DNA from: Neiella marina | GTDB lineage: Bacteria; Pseudomonadota; Gammaproteobacteria; Enterobacterales; Neiellaceae | Direction of reading: 5' to 3' | NCBI RefSeq assembly: GCF_002165625.1 | Contig: NZ_NGNS01000018.1 | Location: 33,165-97,164 of the forward strand | Length of the DNA: 64,000 nt | Part shown: positions 25,633 to 34,390 of the stretch, piece by piece | How positions within the stretch are numbered: the stretch's first letter is position 1 | Layout: every line of letters starts with the position of its first letter | Made by a program: the position numbers and the translations under genes | The notes under the pieces: model-generated | The model's database searches: none | Seen by the model: the letters and a program-made list of their open reading frames with translations, nothing else | Told to the model about the DNA's origin: nothing

Positions 25633-28600
25633 GGCCCACCTCGGTGATTACATGTTGCTCGCTACTGGTTAGGATCTGCAGCGGTGAGGTGACCGATATG
25701 CTTGCTTGATCTGCGGACCATTCGGCACCATCAAGGCTTGCTCTGAGTTCGACGTCAGTGATGAACTCAACATAATGCTGCTGTTCAATAAAGTGCATCA
25801 CCGTTGATTTGTGGATCTGGCCGCCGAACTGTGGCTGCGGTGAATCGCCAGCTGCCGATGAATTAGTTAGCCATGGTGATAACAAGTGTTGTATGGCGTT
25901 CTGCAATTGATCGCGGTAATAGTTGAATTCCAACCCGGCAGTGAATCGAACCTTGAAGCGTAGCTGAAGTTGCAGATACAACGGATTGACAACGTGAATC
26001 GTGGTTTGCATTGACGTTCGTTGGCTGAGCAATGCTTTGGCGTTTGCTATCGTCAACTGGTCGGCTTTCGGACGGTATGGATCTTGGGCGTTGTTGGAAG
26101 CCCGCGGTACCAAAACCACAGTGATATCGCCTGGGCTATGAAAATGACCATGGTCACCAACAACGCGAGCATGAGGAATCGCCTTGACGCGGTGAACATT
26201 AGCAAAAGCTTGCAATGTCAGGCGCTCAATATCATCAATGGTTAATGCGCGATCCTTATGTTTAAGCCGCTCGGCAACGCGAGTGGCGAAATCTGCAGCC
26301 GATTCGGCTGCGGCGCCAGCATAGCCATCAAACGGGTGCTGCACGGTTTTTACTTGTTGGCCTCCAAGCTTAAACTGACCGATCGTGCCAGCGAGCAAGG
26401 CGTCATAGTCTGTTCGATTGGCACTGTTTTGGACCACCACTTCGATGGCGTTGGCATAGATACCTCGTAACAAGTTAATCGCTGCCACGTCGTCATTGGT
26501 TGCTACTTTTAACCAGATTAAACCCGTTGGCATCAGGCTGTTAGTTGTGGTCGCATTGGTGGGAATCAGCAATTTCACTAAACCACTGCGCAGCAGCCCT
26601 TTGCTGCGGTCAAACACTAACTGCTGCTGATTGAGCAATTGCCAGTAGTTGTCGCACAGCACTGACCATTGAAGAGTGGCCGCAGGCAAGTTGGGGTCGG
26701 CGCTGCCATCGACAAGTTGAAAAAGCAGTTGGCAGCTTTGTCCTGCAGCCAGATTAGACAATCCTATAAGCAGTGCACCTTGCTCTTGATGCTCGGGAAA
26801 TAGTGGTACCCGTCGTTCGCTAACAAAGGAAAGCTGCGCTCGTTGATAACTGTGTTCTGGGCGCTGGCCAAAACAATCGATATGGAACAGTTTCAATTCA
26901 TCGTTGGCAAAGTCATCGGCATTGATGCTGCTAACTGTTACTTCGTTGCTGTAGGCCTGATAGTCGATGCTGATGCTGCTGAGCTCTGGGGTATAGGGCT
27001 CGTTAATCATCACGGTTTTTTTGTTGTCATTGGCGGCGATGACATTTTTGACGTAGGCGTTACGGAACGTTTGATGAAAGAAATCTTGCTTTAGTGTCAG
27101 TATTAAATTGGCCGATTGGACCGTGTCATTCGCTTCGATCTTGAACGTTCGTTGTTGCCGCTTGCTTGATTGCTTGTTGCGCTGATCCTCACCAAGCGGT
27201 TGGTAGCTCGGTTTTATCCTACTCAGGGAGTTAAAACGCTGCTGCGACCAATGACTATTGTGACTGCCGAGCTGTTTGGCAAGCTTTGCTTCACTGCTGC
27301 TCTTAGCTTTGGCTGGCTGTGACTCGAGCAAGTCGATGCGTTGCGGTAGGGCAGCATTGTGATGTTGGAATAGCGGCTGTTCACTGGCTGCCAACAGCCG
27401 CTTGTCATGATCGATAGCAGCGGCATCAGCGCCAAAGTAGCTGTTGCTGATTTTCGGCATAGTGACGTATTTGTCATAGTTCGCGTAGTGCTCATGGAGC
27501 GATTGCGGTGGGCTCTTCCAATTCAGGTGCAAGGTTAATTTCCGTAGCCGCTTGCTAAAAACCTCATCGCTGTCGATGGTACAAGTTGCACCACTTTTTG
27601 GTTGTGGGCCAAAAGGAAAGAAACTAGCGGTTGGGTCCACTACGCCGGTATCTGATTTAATCTGAAGCTGTTTAACGCCTGTTACCGAAACATCCAACTT
27701 CACCCAATGAATAAACTGTTGCAATAGGTGCCGGCGCCAGTGACGAGAAGCATCTGGATTAACTAGTAACTGAATGACGGGCTGTTGCGTGTTGAGTTGC
27801 AGGCCATGTGATTGTTGCTGATAGGCGCTAATGGCATGGTCTTCGTTGGTTAGTGTGCAAGTGACAGTCAGTCGCTGGCCATTGAGCTGACCATTGACCA
27901 ATTGCGGTACCGTCCAGCCGTTCATTGTGGTTAACGACACTGCGAATAAATCATCAACAGTGGTTTCATCGGCGCTAATCGCTGCGCTCAATTGCAGCGT
28001 CAGAGTAATGCTGCGATGTCCTTCCCGCAGCCACAACAGCGGTGATGACAAAGCCAAACCAAACTCGCCAATTGGCAATTGTTTGTGGCCAAAGCCGGGC
28101 CATTTTTGATTGGCGCTGCCGAAGTCTGTGCCCAAGCCGTCGGCAGAGTTAGCGATTGGTGCCACTCTGATGACACCCGGCTCATCCGCATGGTGGTATT
28201 GACTGCGTATGTCGACAACTTGAGCTTGATTGATGACGCTATCTTCAATTGGCTCGACATTGATTTCGGAGCCATCTTGGCGTTTACCAGCAGTAAGCAA
28301 ATCATTGCTGGTGACCAATTGCGATGGCGCTTGTTTTTTTAACCCAAGCACCACATGGGCCCGAGTAGCATGGGCAGGCTTAGGTTTGAAACGGAGAACT
28401 TGCTGGTAATAGTGGCTCAGGTACTTTTGTTTCAGCTGGTTTAGCTCGGCCTGAGGCCCTTGCTGAAGCGCATTGATAAAAGCGTCAAACAAAGCCAAGT
28501 GCGGTGGAACGTGACCTCGTTGTTGGTTTAGCCATTGCTCACTTTGGCCATCGCGATAGGGAAAAAAGTCCTGCCAATTGCCGTCGGCGACCTTGCTATT

Positions 28601-28783
28601 ATGCTGGTAGAAACTGACATCAGCGGCCAGTTGCTTCACCAAGCTAAATAATGCTTCTTTGTCTCGTTCATCAAAGCCTACGTAATCATCTTTTAGTGCC
28701 GCGGGCAGCCGTTGTGACTGACTACGTCCCTGTTGCGGCAGGGTTAACTGAGCCATCGATAAATCTGATTTATGGTTGCTCAT
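25625..28783 (-). CDS. eCIS baseplate wedge protein, Afp11/baseplate J-like
   Basis: This 1,052-aa protein is the largest baseplate gene product. Around residues 790-1000 it shows the baseplate-J organisation: FATRVAERLKHKDRALTIDDIE, then FANVHRVKAIPH and a beta-rich segment with ITVVLVPRASNN, matching gp6/J C-terminal features. The N-terminal 700 residues are unique beta-rich sequence. It would form the ring that links the spike hub to the sheath. It begins 12 bases after the gp25-like gene and overlaps the Afp12-like gene, so the baseplate genes are translationally coupled. The size and neighbours fit Afp11. Confidence 0.82.
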   Translation of the reverse strand: MSNHKSDLSMAQLTLPQQGRSQSQRLPAALKDDYVGFDERDKEALFSLVKQLAADVSFYQHNSKVADGNWQDFFPYRDGQSEQWLNQQRGHVPPHLALFDAFINALQQGPQAELNQLKQKYLSHYYQQVLRFKPKPAHATRAHVVLGLKKQAPSQLVTSNDLLTAGKRQDGSEINVEPIEDSVINQAQVVDIRSQYHHADEPGVIRVAPIANSADGLGTDFGSANQKWPGFGHKQLPIGEFGLALSSPLLWLREGHRSITLTLQLSAAISADETTVDDLFAVSLTTMNGWTVPQLVNGQLNGQRLTVTCTLTNEDHAISAYQQQSHGLQLNTQQPVIQLLVNPDASRHWRRHLLQQFIHWVKLDVSVTGVKQLQIKSDTGVVDPTASFFPFGPQPKSGATCTIDSDEVFSKRLRKLTLHLNWKSPPQSLHEHYANYDKYVTMPKISNSYFGADAAAIDHDKRLLAASEQPLFQHHNAALPQRIDLLESQPAKAKSSSEAKLAKQLGSHNSHWSQQRFNSLSRIKPSYQPLGEDQRNKQSSKRQQRTFKIEANDTVQSANLILTLKQDFFHQTFRNAYVKNVIAANDNKKTVMINEPYTPELSSISIDYQAYSNEVTVSSINADDFANDELKLFHIDCFGQRPEHSYQRAQLSFVSERRVPLFPEHQEQGALLIGLSNLAAGQSCQLLFQLVDGSADPNLPAATLQWSVLCDNYWQLLNQQQLVFDRSKGLLRSGLVKLLIPTNATTTNSLMPTGLIWLKVATNDDVAAINLLRGIYANAIEVVVQNSANRTDYDALLAGTIGQFKLGGQQVKTVQHPFDGYAGAAAESAADFATRVAERLKHKDRALTIDDIERLTLQAFANVHRVKAIPHARVVGDHGHFHSPGDITVVLVPRASNNAQDPYRPKADQLTIANAKALLSQRTSMQTTIHVVNPLYLQLQLRFKVRFTAGLEFNYYRDQLQNAIQHLLSPWLTNSSAAGDSPQPQFGGQIHKSTVMHFIEQQHYVEFITDVELRASLDGAEWSADQASISVTSPLQILTSSEQHVITEVGRD

Positions 28784-28795
28784 GGGCTGGTTCCG

Positions 28796-29215
28796 TTACA
28801 CTTTCGGGCTGACTTCGGTGCCGTCGGTTAAGTAGTAGGGGTAGACCAGATTAAAACGCGAGTTGCTAGCCCTGATTTGATAGTCGAGACTGAGAATTAA
28901 TTTGCCCTCGTTGAGGTTGCTATCGTCCAGTGTTAACTGCAGCACCTTGATCCGTGGTTCGTGGATGAGCAGGGTTCGGACAATGCGATCTTTGAGTAAA
29001 TTTCTCGCCGTGCTATTGGGCGATTCAAACAATTGAGATTGCATGTCGAGGCCGTACTCAGGCACTAAAAACCGTTCACCGGCGTTGGTAGCCAACAAGA
29101 TGCGCAAACTTTGCTCAATGTCTTGTTCGCCTTCAACCAATGAGACTTGACCACTTGCGCGGGAAAAATTTGGTGGGAATTGCCAGCCTTTCCCCAGAAA
29201 CCCTTGGTTACTCAT
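28796..29215 (-). CDS. gp25-like baseplate protein (GPW/gp25 family, Afp9-like)
   Basis: The 139-aa protein matches the lysozyme-like gp25 family found in phage, T6SS (TssE) and eCIS baseplates. It has GKGWQFPP at the N terminus, the characteristic EGEQDIEQSLRILLATNAGE helix, ERFLVPEYGLDM, and RNLLKDRIVRTLLIHEPRI. This component nucleates sheath polymerisation on the baseplate wedge. The E-x-x-R-x-x-x-P core contact is recognisable as E47-R-F-L-V-P, slightly compressed. It sits between the PAAR and Afp11-like genes. Confidence 0.92.
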   Translation of the reverse strand: MSNQGFLGKGWQFPPNFSRASGQVSLVEGEQDIEQSLRILLATNAGERFLVPEYGLDMQSQLFESPNSTARNLLKDRIVRTLLIHEPRIKVLQLTLDDSNLNEGKLILSLDYQIRASNSRFNLVYPYYLTDGTEVSPKV

Positions 29216-29220
29216 GAGCG

Positions 29221-29499
29221 TTACCCTATTTGCACTGTCAGTTCACCGACCACAACGGTTGCACCACAAACGCAGCTATCGCCGGCGCGGATTGCAGGTA
29301 CGCCGCCGATTAATACTGAACTACTGGCGGCAATAAAGGGGCTGACGGTTGGTTGATGAATGTGAGGGGGAAGGCCACAGACGTGTTTATCGCCGAGTAC
29401 AGCAGCAGGTCGCCCTGCGATTAATACCGTGGCGTTGCCGGGGCCGATAACTGTGCCGCCGTGATTTGTTGTATCGCCAATCCTTGCTGCGCTGGGCAT
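29221..29499 (-). CDS. PAAR-domain spike tip protein (Afp10-like)
   Basis: A 92-aa PAAR protein: MPSAARIGDTTNHGG at the start, then three P-A-A-R-type loops (AGRPAAVLGDKHVCG, GGVPAIRAGDSCVCG and a central glycine-proline turn) and conserved histidine and cysteine residues (H13, H38, C40, C74, C76 region) that could bind the zinc ion at the tip. It would cap the VgrG-like spike and sharpen the puncturing device. There is no C-terminal extension, so it carries no fused toxin. Only 5 bases separate it from the gp25 gene. Confidence 0.93.
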   Translation of the reverse strand: MPSAARIGDTTNHGGTVIGPGNATVLIAGRPAAVLGDKHVCGLPPHIHQPTVSPFIAASSSVLIGGVPAIRAGDSCVCGATVVVGELTVQIG

Positions 29500-29508
29500 T
29501 TGTTTCTC

Positions 29509-31221
29509 CTAGTTGATTTTCACCAAGGAACCTTTGACTGTCGCTACTGCCGAAGTGGTTAAGTCTGCACCAGCAGCACCTTCGGCTTTAAAATTGGCTG
29601 ACGCCGCCATCGAAATATTAGTGGCTTGAATGTCAATATCGCCGCTTGCTGTCAGTTTGATATCGCCTTCGCTGGTCAGCGTCATGCCGTCACCACTTAG
29701 CTTGACGCTGTTGCCATGTTCATCACTCAACAACAGTTCATCGCCTTCATCATTGAGCAGTAGCTTTTTGTCGTTTGTGGTGATCAGCTCGATTTGTTGC
29801 AAGTCATCATCCAAGCGTATTTGCAGGCCACTGCGGCTTTTGAATAACTTGATATGATTATCGTCACTGGGCTGTGCGGGTGCTGGGTGGGCAGAGCTGT
29901 GGAGCATGCCGAGGATGACAGCTCTTCTGGGATCTTGTTGAATAAAGCCGACGATGACCTCATCACCAACTTCGGGGCGGAGCATCAAACCACGGTCATC
30001 GCCAGCATCTAAAGCGCCAACACGGGCCCAAATGCCCTCTGCGTCATTATCGAGGATAGGTAACCTGATTTTGACTCGGAACTCGCCATCCGGATCGTCA
30101 TTGCTAATGACAATGCCGATCATCAAGCCTGCGACTTCGGGCAATGGCGCCGCAGGTGCAGGGCGGCTGATGCCACCGATCTGAAAATGGCTACGCCAGC
30201 CATTGATGGTATCCATTTCATGACGCACGCCAGTGACCAAGGCTTTGCCGTTAAAAGCGCTACTCAATCCCGAAAGCTGGACACAATCGCCGGGCAACAC
30301 TTGCGCCAACCCTAGTGTTTTGATGCTGCCAGTCACACGATTTAGTTCGGCTTCAAGTTGGCTCGCATTCGCCCATTGGCGACTTTCTTCGCTACGCTCG
30401 GTGCTTTGGCGCAGCACCTTCTGTGGACTACCCATGCTTGCGGCTAACTGACTTGGGCTGCTGTTGCCTGGTGTTGTCTCTAGCTGTGACGTGCCGTTCT
30501 CGACAACTACTTGTTGTTCGCTTGGATCCCAAAAGCGGGCTTGATGACTGCTTGCTTGTTGGCGCGCATCGGTGGCCAGATCGGCTGCCAATAACGTTGC
30601 TCCGAATTGCAAATGACACGTTGGATCAGCGGACAAGTCGGCTTTGCTGTAGAGCAGACGGTCGCCCCGAGTCAAAACTAAAAGACCATTAGCGCAAGCT
30701 CGCTGTAGGCAAAATTGCCAATCGCTGCTGTCGCTTTGCACCATGTGCAAGTGAGTAAAGGTAGTGGCTTCAACTTGCACATTGAGGCCATGCTCATTGA
30801 GCACCTGTTCAATGATGTCACTGTCGCGTTGCGATTCAAAATAGCGGCCTTGTTGGCTGAGGGTGGCTTTTATGGCCTGATGCTTACAAGTGATAATGAG
30901 TTGCGGCGCTGACCCTTCTGTTATCTTAATTTTGTGGCCGATCACCAAACCGGCAAATAGCATCTGCTGCTGTGCTGAGGGACCAGCAAAAATCTCGATC
31001 CGGCTGCCGATGCTAAACAGGTTTTGCTCGATCAGTTGGAATTGACCAGTCGCTGCCGCGCCATCCTGATAGACCAATTTCGCCGAGGCGATCTTATTGG
31101 CAATCGCGCTAACCGATGCGCTCAATAATTGCTGGCTGCGCGGCACCTGTTGGCCGTTTACTTTAACGCTGAACTCCCGGTGTTCAGCGCCGATTGGTAA
31201 CGTCCGAGCAGACTTCGTCAT
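29509..31221 (-). CDS. VgrG-like spike protein (Afp8-like)
   Basis: This 570-aa protein combines a gp27-like hub (residues 1-330; SVKVNGQQVPRSQQLLSAS, FCLQRACANGLLVLTRGD, VLPGDCVQLSGL) with a gp5-type OB fold (about 365-440; GIVISNDDPDGEFRVKIRLP, RPEVGDEVIVGFIQQDPRRAVILG). A C-terminal beta-helix follows, made of short repeats such as LLLNDEGDELLLSDEHGNS and GDIKLTASGDIDIQA. It would form the trimeric central spike inside the baseplate. No effector domain is attached. Its start overlaps the LysM hub gene by four bases (ATGA). Confidence 0.92.
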   Translation of the reverse strand: MTKSARTLPIGAEHREFSVKVNGQQVPRSQQLLSASVSAIANKIASAKLVYQDGAAATGQFQLIEQNLFSIGSRIEIFAGPSAQQQMLFAGLVIGHKIKITEGSAPQLIITCKHQAIKATLSQQGRYFESQRDSDIIEQVLNEHGLNVQVEATTFTHLHMVQSDSSDWQFCLQRACANGLLVLTRGDRLLYSKADLSADPTCHLQFGATLLAADLATDARQQASSHQARFWDPSEQQVVVENGTSQLETTPGNSSPSQLAASMGSPQKVLRQSTERSEESRQWANASQLEAELNRVTGSIKTLGLAQVLPGDCVQLSGLSSAFNGKALVTGVRHEMDTINGWRSHFQIGGISRPAPAAPLPEVAGLMIGIVISNDDPDGEFRVKIRLPILDNDAEGIWARVGALDAGDDRGLMLRPEVGDEVIVGFIQQDPRRAVILGMLHSSAHPAPAQPSDDNHIKLFKSRSGLQIRLDDDLQQIELITTNDKKLLLNDEGDELLLSDEHGNSVKLSGDGMTLTSEGDIKLTASGDIDIQATNISMAASANFKAEGAAGADLTTSAVATVKGSLVKIN

Positions 31222-31883
31222 GACTGCTCCATTGGCGGGAAGCGCAATTGGGTACCGGGTTTGATCTGACGAAAACTGGTGAGGCCGTTAAATCTCGCTA
31301 CTTGCGGGTAAACCAGCGCGTTGCCATAGATTTGCTGGCACAGGGCGGGGAGTGAGTCACCAGCTTTGAATATTCGCAAGTGAGTGAGGTCGGGTGATTG
31401 ATCTTGCGCCAATGCGACACGGTTAGTGTCATCAGAGTTGTCAGTAAAAGTCGCACTGATCAGCGCGCGCAATGGCTCGCCACTGGGTTTAAACAGCTTA
31501 TAGGTGATCGACGCCGATTTAAGTACACAGCGCCTGACTTGCATGTTGCCCCAAGCGATAATGAGATAGTTCGGGCGGTGAATATCACCGTTATAACCAG
31601 TGGTTTGTTGAAATGCTTCGACTTGCTGTTGAACGTCAACTAACTGGCCATTGGAACCTGTGCCATCAATAAAAAAGTTAACACTCAAATCGCTAGGCTT
31701 AATTTGCTTAAACTCCATGCGGCTAGCGGTGGTGCCGCTGCCCTGAGCTGAGTCGTATTCCATTTCGTAAGCCAGAGTTAACTCACTGGGGTTCACATAA
31801 GCATGAAACTCAGCCAGCACCGGTCCGTTATAATCGGCCTGGGTGTAAGCCAGGACTTTTAATTTTTCTAATTGCCCAGCCAT
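31218..31883 (-). CDS. LysM-containing hub protein (Afp7-like)
   Basis: The 221-aa protein has the CIS hub N terminus (YNGPVLAEFHAYVNPSELTLAYEMEYDSAQG) and a C-terminal LysM domain (about 170-218; LRIFKAGDSLPALCQQIYGN through IKPGTQLRFPPM). This is the architecture of gp53/Afp7 proteins that join the tube to the spike. Many phage relatives use the LysM motif as a structural clamp rather than for binding cell wall. It is coupled to the downstream spike gene by an ATGA overlap. Confidence 0.87.
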   Translation of the reverse strand: MAGQLEKLKVLAYTQADYNGPVLAEFHAYVNPSELTLAYEMEYDSAQGSGTTASRMEFKQIKPSDLSVNFFIDGTGSNGQLVDVQQQVEAFQQTTGYNGDIHRPNYLIIAWGNMQVRRCVLKSASITYKLFKPSGEPLRALISATFTDNSDDTNRVALAQDQSPDLTHLRIFKAGDSLPALCQQIYGNALVYPQVARFNGLTSFRQIKPGTQLRFPPMEQS

Positions 31884-31885
31884 GG

Positions 31886-32047
31886 TTAAGGCTCTTCCCG
31901 CTGTTGCAGCAATTCCATTACTTGCTCAACGCACTCAGCGACGATCTGCTGTTTGTTTTGTAGTTCAGTTGGTCGCCCGCTGGCACCGCCACTTTGGTGG
32001 TTGTCAACTTGGATACTTATGACGACTTCATCAATTAATAGCGGCAT
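31886..32047 (-). CDS. DUF5908 small eCIS protein (Afp6-like)
   Basis: A 53-aa protein beginning MPLLIDEVVISIQVDN, the typical start of DUF5908 proteins, which are encoded between tube and LysM genes in many eCIS operons. The internal ATG at 32,047 was chosen because upstream in-frame codons lack this pattern and lie within the tube gene. The middle is Gly/Ser-rich and the C terminus helical (KQQIVAECVEQVMELLQQRE). Its role is unknown; it is probably a minor structural or assembly protein. Confidence 0.75.
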   Translation of the reverse strand: MPLLIDEVVISIQVDNHQSGGASGRPTELQNKQQIVAECVEQVMELLQQREEP

Positions 32048-32048
32048 A

Positions 32049-32492
32049 TCAGGTCCGGGTGATTGAGAAAGTTTGATAGAAAAACTGCAGTGACTCGACA
32101 ACGATGCTATTGCTGGTGGCCGATAGATCAGTCACTGCCCATTTCACCGGGTAAGCATTCGTTAAATGCCAAGTGAGCAATGGTTCATGCTCTTCGTTGA
32201 GTAATTTGATATCCATGTCACGAGGGGTAATGCTGAAGTTCTCAATGCAATCGCGTACCCACACGACCAGTTCCGAATGCTTCAGCAAACCACGCTTGAG
32301 CGTCAGTTCAGGGTGTTTGGCCGTGACTGGATACTTTTGCACAAAGCGGTTTTGGCCACCCTCGGCCACTTCCTCAGTGACCAATTCTTCACTGAGTCCG
32401 GCAACATCAGAAAAACGGGCGTCGATCGAATCGCCAAAGCCACCGATCTCGACCTTAAAGTGAAAACCAACGGGTGGGTAATAAACGCTCAT
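32049..32492 (-). CDS. Inner tube protein, second copy (Afp5/Afp1-like)
   Basis: A 147-aa member of the phage T4 gp19/tail-tube family: YYPPVGFHFKVEI, DARFSDVAGLSEELVTEEV, HPELTLKRGLLKHSELVVWV, and ITPRDMDIKLLNEEHEPLLTWHLTNAYPVKW. It is a clear paralogue of the tube protein encoded just upstream (same landmarks, about one third to half identical by eye). In Afp the Afp5 copy forms the ring that adapts the tube to the hub, so this downstream copy may be the adaptor and the other the bulk tube. The ATG at 32,492 is preferred (GGTGA upstream); GTG at 32,501 is possible. Confidence 0.9.
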   Translation of the reverse strand: MSVYYPPVGFHFKVEIGGFGDSIDARFSDVAGLSEELVTEEVAEGGQNRFVQKYPVTAKHPELTLKRGLLKHSELVVWVRDCIENFSITPRDMDIKLLNEEHEPLLTWHLTNAYPVKWAVTDLSATSNSIVVESLQFFYQTFSITRT

Positions 32493-32509
32493 TGTCGTCA
32501 CCAGCTGAG

Positions 32510-32944
32510 CTAATCGTTTTGTAGCTCTAGCCCTTCGTGGGCTAGCTCAATCGATTCGATAGCCACCTCATTGCCCGATGCTTTTAATCCCGGCCCTTCT
32601 ACTTTGACCGGAAAGGCATTGTGGATTTTCCAGTTCATCACCGGCACGTGTTCTTCATTAAGCAACGAAATGACTAAGTCACGACGCTCAACGGTATGCA
32701 TCTTGACCGTATTCAGCCAATTGAAAAACTGGTTGTCGCCGGCAATGATGCCGCGTTTGAGAGTGACGTTGCTGTACTTTTTCAAACCCGGCATCTTGAT
32801 GGTGGAATACTCTGGGAACGAACCATCGCGATACTCGATGGCCTGAACTTCTTGATTCAGACCAGCCACTTCAGAGAAGCCAATACGGAGACCGCCCCAC
32901 TGAACTACAAAATGAAAAACGGGCAACGGATATAATTCAGACAT
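32510..32944 (-). CDS. Inner tube protein, first copy (Afp1-like)
   Basis: This 144-aa protein has the standard tube-protein landmarks: PLPVFHFVVQWGGLRIGFSE, VAGLNQEVQAIEYRDGS, KKYSNVTLKRGIIAGDNQFFNWL, and LVISLLNEEHVPVMNWKIHNAFPVK. It would polymerise into the hollow needle that carries cargo. The YRDG motif in the early loop is the usual one for the main tube subunit. The gene lies 24 bases after the sheath gene with a GGAGC ribosome site, and 17 bases before the second tube gene. Confidence 0.93.
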   Translation of the reverse strand: MSELYPLPVFHFVVQWGGLRIGFSEVAGLNQEVQAIEYRDGSFPEYSTIKMPGLKKYSNVTLKRGIIAGDNQFFNWLNTVKMHTVERRDLVISLLNEEHVPVMNWKIHNAFPVKVEGPGLKASGNEVAIESIELAHEGLELQND

Positions 32945-32968
32945 AAGTTTTGCTCCTTATCACCGGGT

Positions 32969-34378
32969 TCAAGAGTTTTGTAGTTTGTGAGAGAACTTGA
33001 GAATGATGAATTCAGCGGGCCGCACTACAGCCATGCCGATTTCGACATTCATTCGGCCTTCGAGAATGTCTTGGGCATTCATGGTGACGCCTAAGCCACA
33101 GCGAACGAAAAAGGCATCTTCAGGTTTGGCGCCAACCAGCGCGCCTTCGCGCCATTTTTGGGTGAGGTACGACTCAATCATGCCACGCACTTTGACCCAG
33201 GTATTGGCGTCATTGGGTTCAAACACGGCCCAGTCGGTCGATTTTTTGACCGACTCTTCGACCAGGTTGAAAAAGCGACGAACTGAAATGTAACGCCATT
33301 CATTGTCGTTCCCGGCGAGGGTACGAGCGCCCCAAATTAGCGTACCTTTGCCAGCAACGGCGCGAATTGCGTTGATTGATTTACCCGATCCAGCGTCGAC
33401 GTTGAGTTCATCTTGATAGGGGGTGTCAATCTTGACAACGGGCTCAATAACGCCGACCAAACTAATGTTGGCCGGTGACTTCCATACTCCACGATTAAGG
33501 TCAACGGACGCATAGGCACCGGCAACCGAAGAGGAAGGCGGCAAGGTGACATAGGCTTCGGTGATTTTTTTCTTCACATAGTTAAAGGCAGCAGTGTTGC
33601 TCGTTTCGAGAGAGCCGAGAGTAACTTCGGATTCGGCGCCGATAGTAACTTTGACATTGCTGAGGTCCGCTTTGACCTTATGTAACATGGTGGTCTTAAC
33701 AAACGGATAATAACTGGCGCCATACTTTAGGTGGTTGCTGCCAAAGTAACCGCGGTTGATACCCTGCGCATCGCTATCGAGTTTGCTGTTGCCCTGAAAC
33801 ACATCGAAAATCGCAAAGCGGTCTTGCAACACGCTGCATTGCAATAACATCGCCTGAACCAAGGCTTGGTAGTCGGTTGTTGTTAGCTTGGTCGCTTCTG
33901 GCACCACCAGCAACGTGGGCTCATCTTCGTTTTGAACCGCTTTGATACCGTCGAGCAAACCATACTTGGCGGTTACGTCGTCACTCTCATCACCCTCATT
34001 GTTTACCACTGGAGTGGTCTTGTGGGTACCAACTGAGACGATGTAGCACTTGCCTCCACCATTATCGAAGAACATCTTCATGGCGTACCAAAGGATGTAG
34101 CTAGGATCTGGCACAGAGAAGCTGCTGGTCACATAGCTGGTGCCGCTTGCGGTGATGCTGAGAGAGATATCATCGTAGGCGCAGTCACCAAAATACTGGT
34201 TGAACTCGGTCATGGAGCTAATTTTGGTTGGCTTTAAGATCAAATCATTCGCTGTGCTTTTGCTGGCTTTCTCGGTATAGCCGACGAAAGCGGGAATGGC
34301 CGTTTCGACTTCCGCCACCGATGGCGGAAAAACCGATATTTCCTCAACATATACGCCCGGGGTTTTGTAAGCAGGCAT
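32969..34378 (-). CDS. Contractile sheath protein (Afp2-4-like)
   Basis: The 469-aa protein starts with the sheath signature YKTPGVYVEEISVFPPSVAEVETAIPAFVGYT and ends with the conserved core: SINAIRAVAGKGTLIWGART, WRYISVRRFFNLVEESVKKS, and VEIGMAVVRPAEFIILKFSH. These last strands form the handshake contacts between sheath subunits. Most eCIS have two or three sheath genes, whereas only one is present here, as in Pseudoalteromonas MACs. It is the only sheath gene in the window, so it must supply the whole contractile jacket. Confidence 0.95.
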   Translation of the reverse strand: MPAYKTPGVYVEEISVFPPSVAEVETAIPAFVGYTEKASKSTANDLILKPTKISSMTEFNQYFGDCAYDDISLSITASGTSYVTSSFSVPDPSYILWYAMKMFFDNGGGKCYIVSVGTHKTTPVVNNEGDESDDVTAKYGLLDGIKAVQNEDEPTLLVVPEATKLTTTDYQALVQAMLLQCSVLQDRFAIFDVFQGNSKLDSDAQGINRGYFGSNHLKYGASYYPFVKTTMLHKVKADLSNVKVTIGAESEVTLGSLETSNTAAFNYVKKKITEAYVTLPPSSSVAGAYASVDLNRGVWKSPANISLVGVIEPVVKIDTPYQDELNVDAGSGKSINAIRAVAGKGTLIWGARTLAGNDNEWRYISVRRFFNLVEESVKKSTDWAVFEPNDANTWVKVRGMIESYLTQKWREGALVGAKPEDAFFVRCGLGVTMNAQDILEGRMNVEIGMAVVRPAEFIILKFSHKLQNS

Positions 34379-34390
34379 GGCTCAACTCTC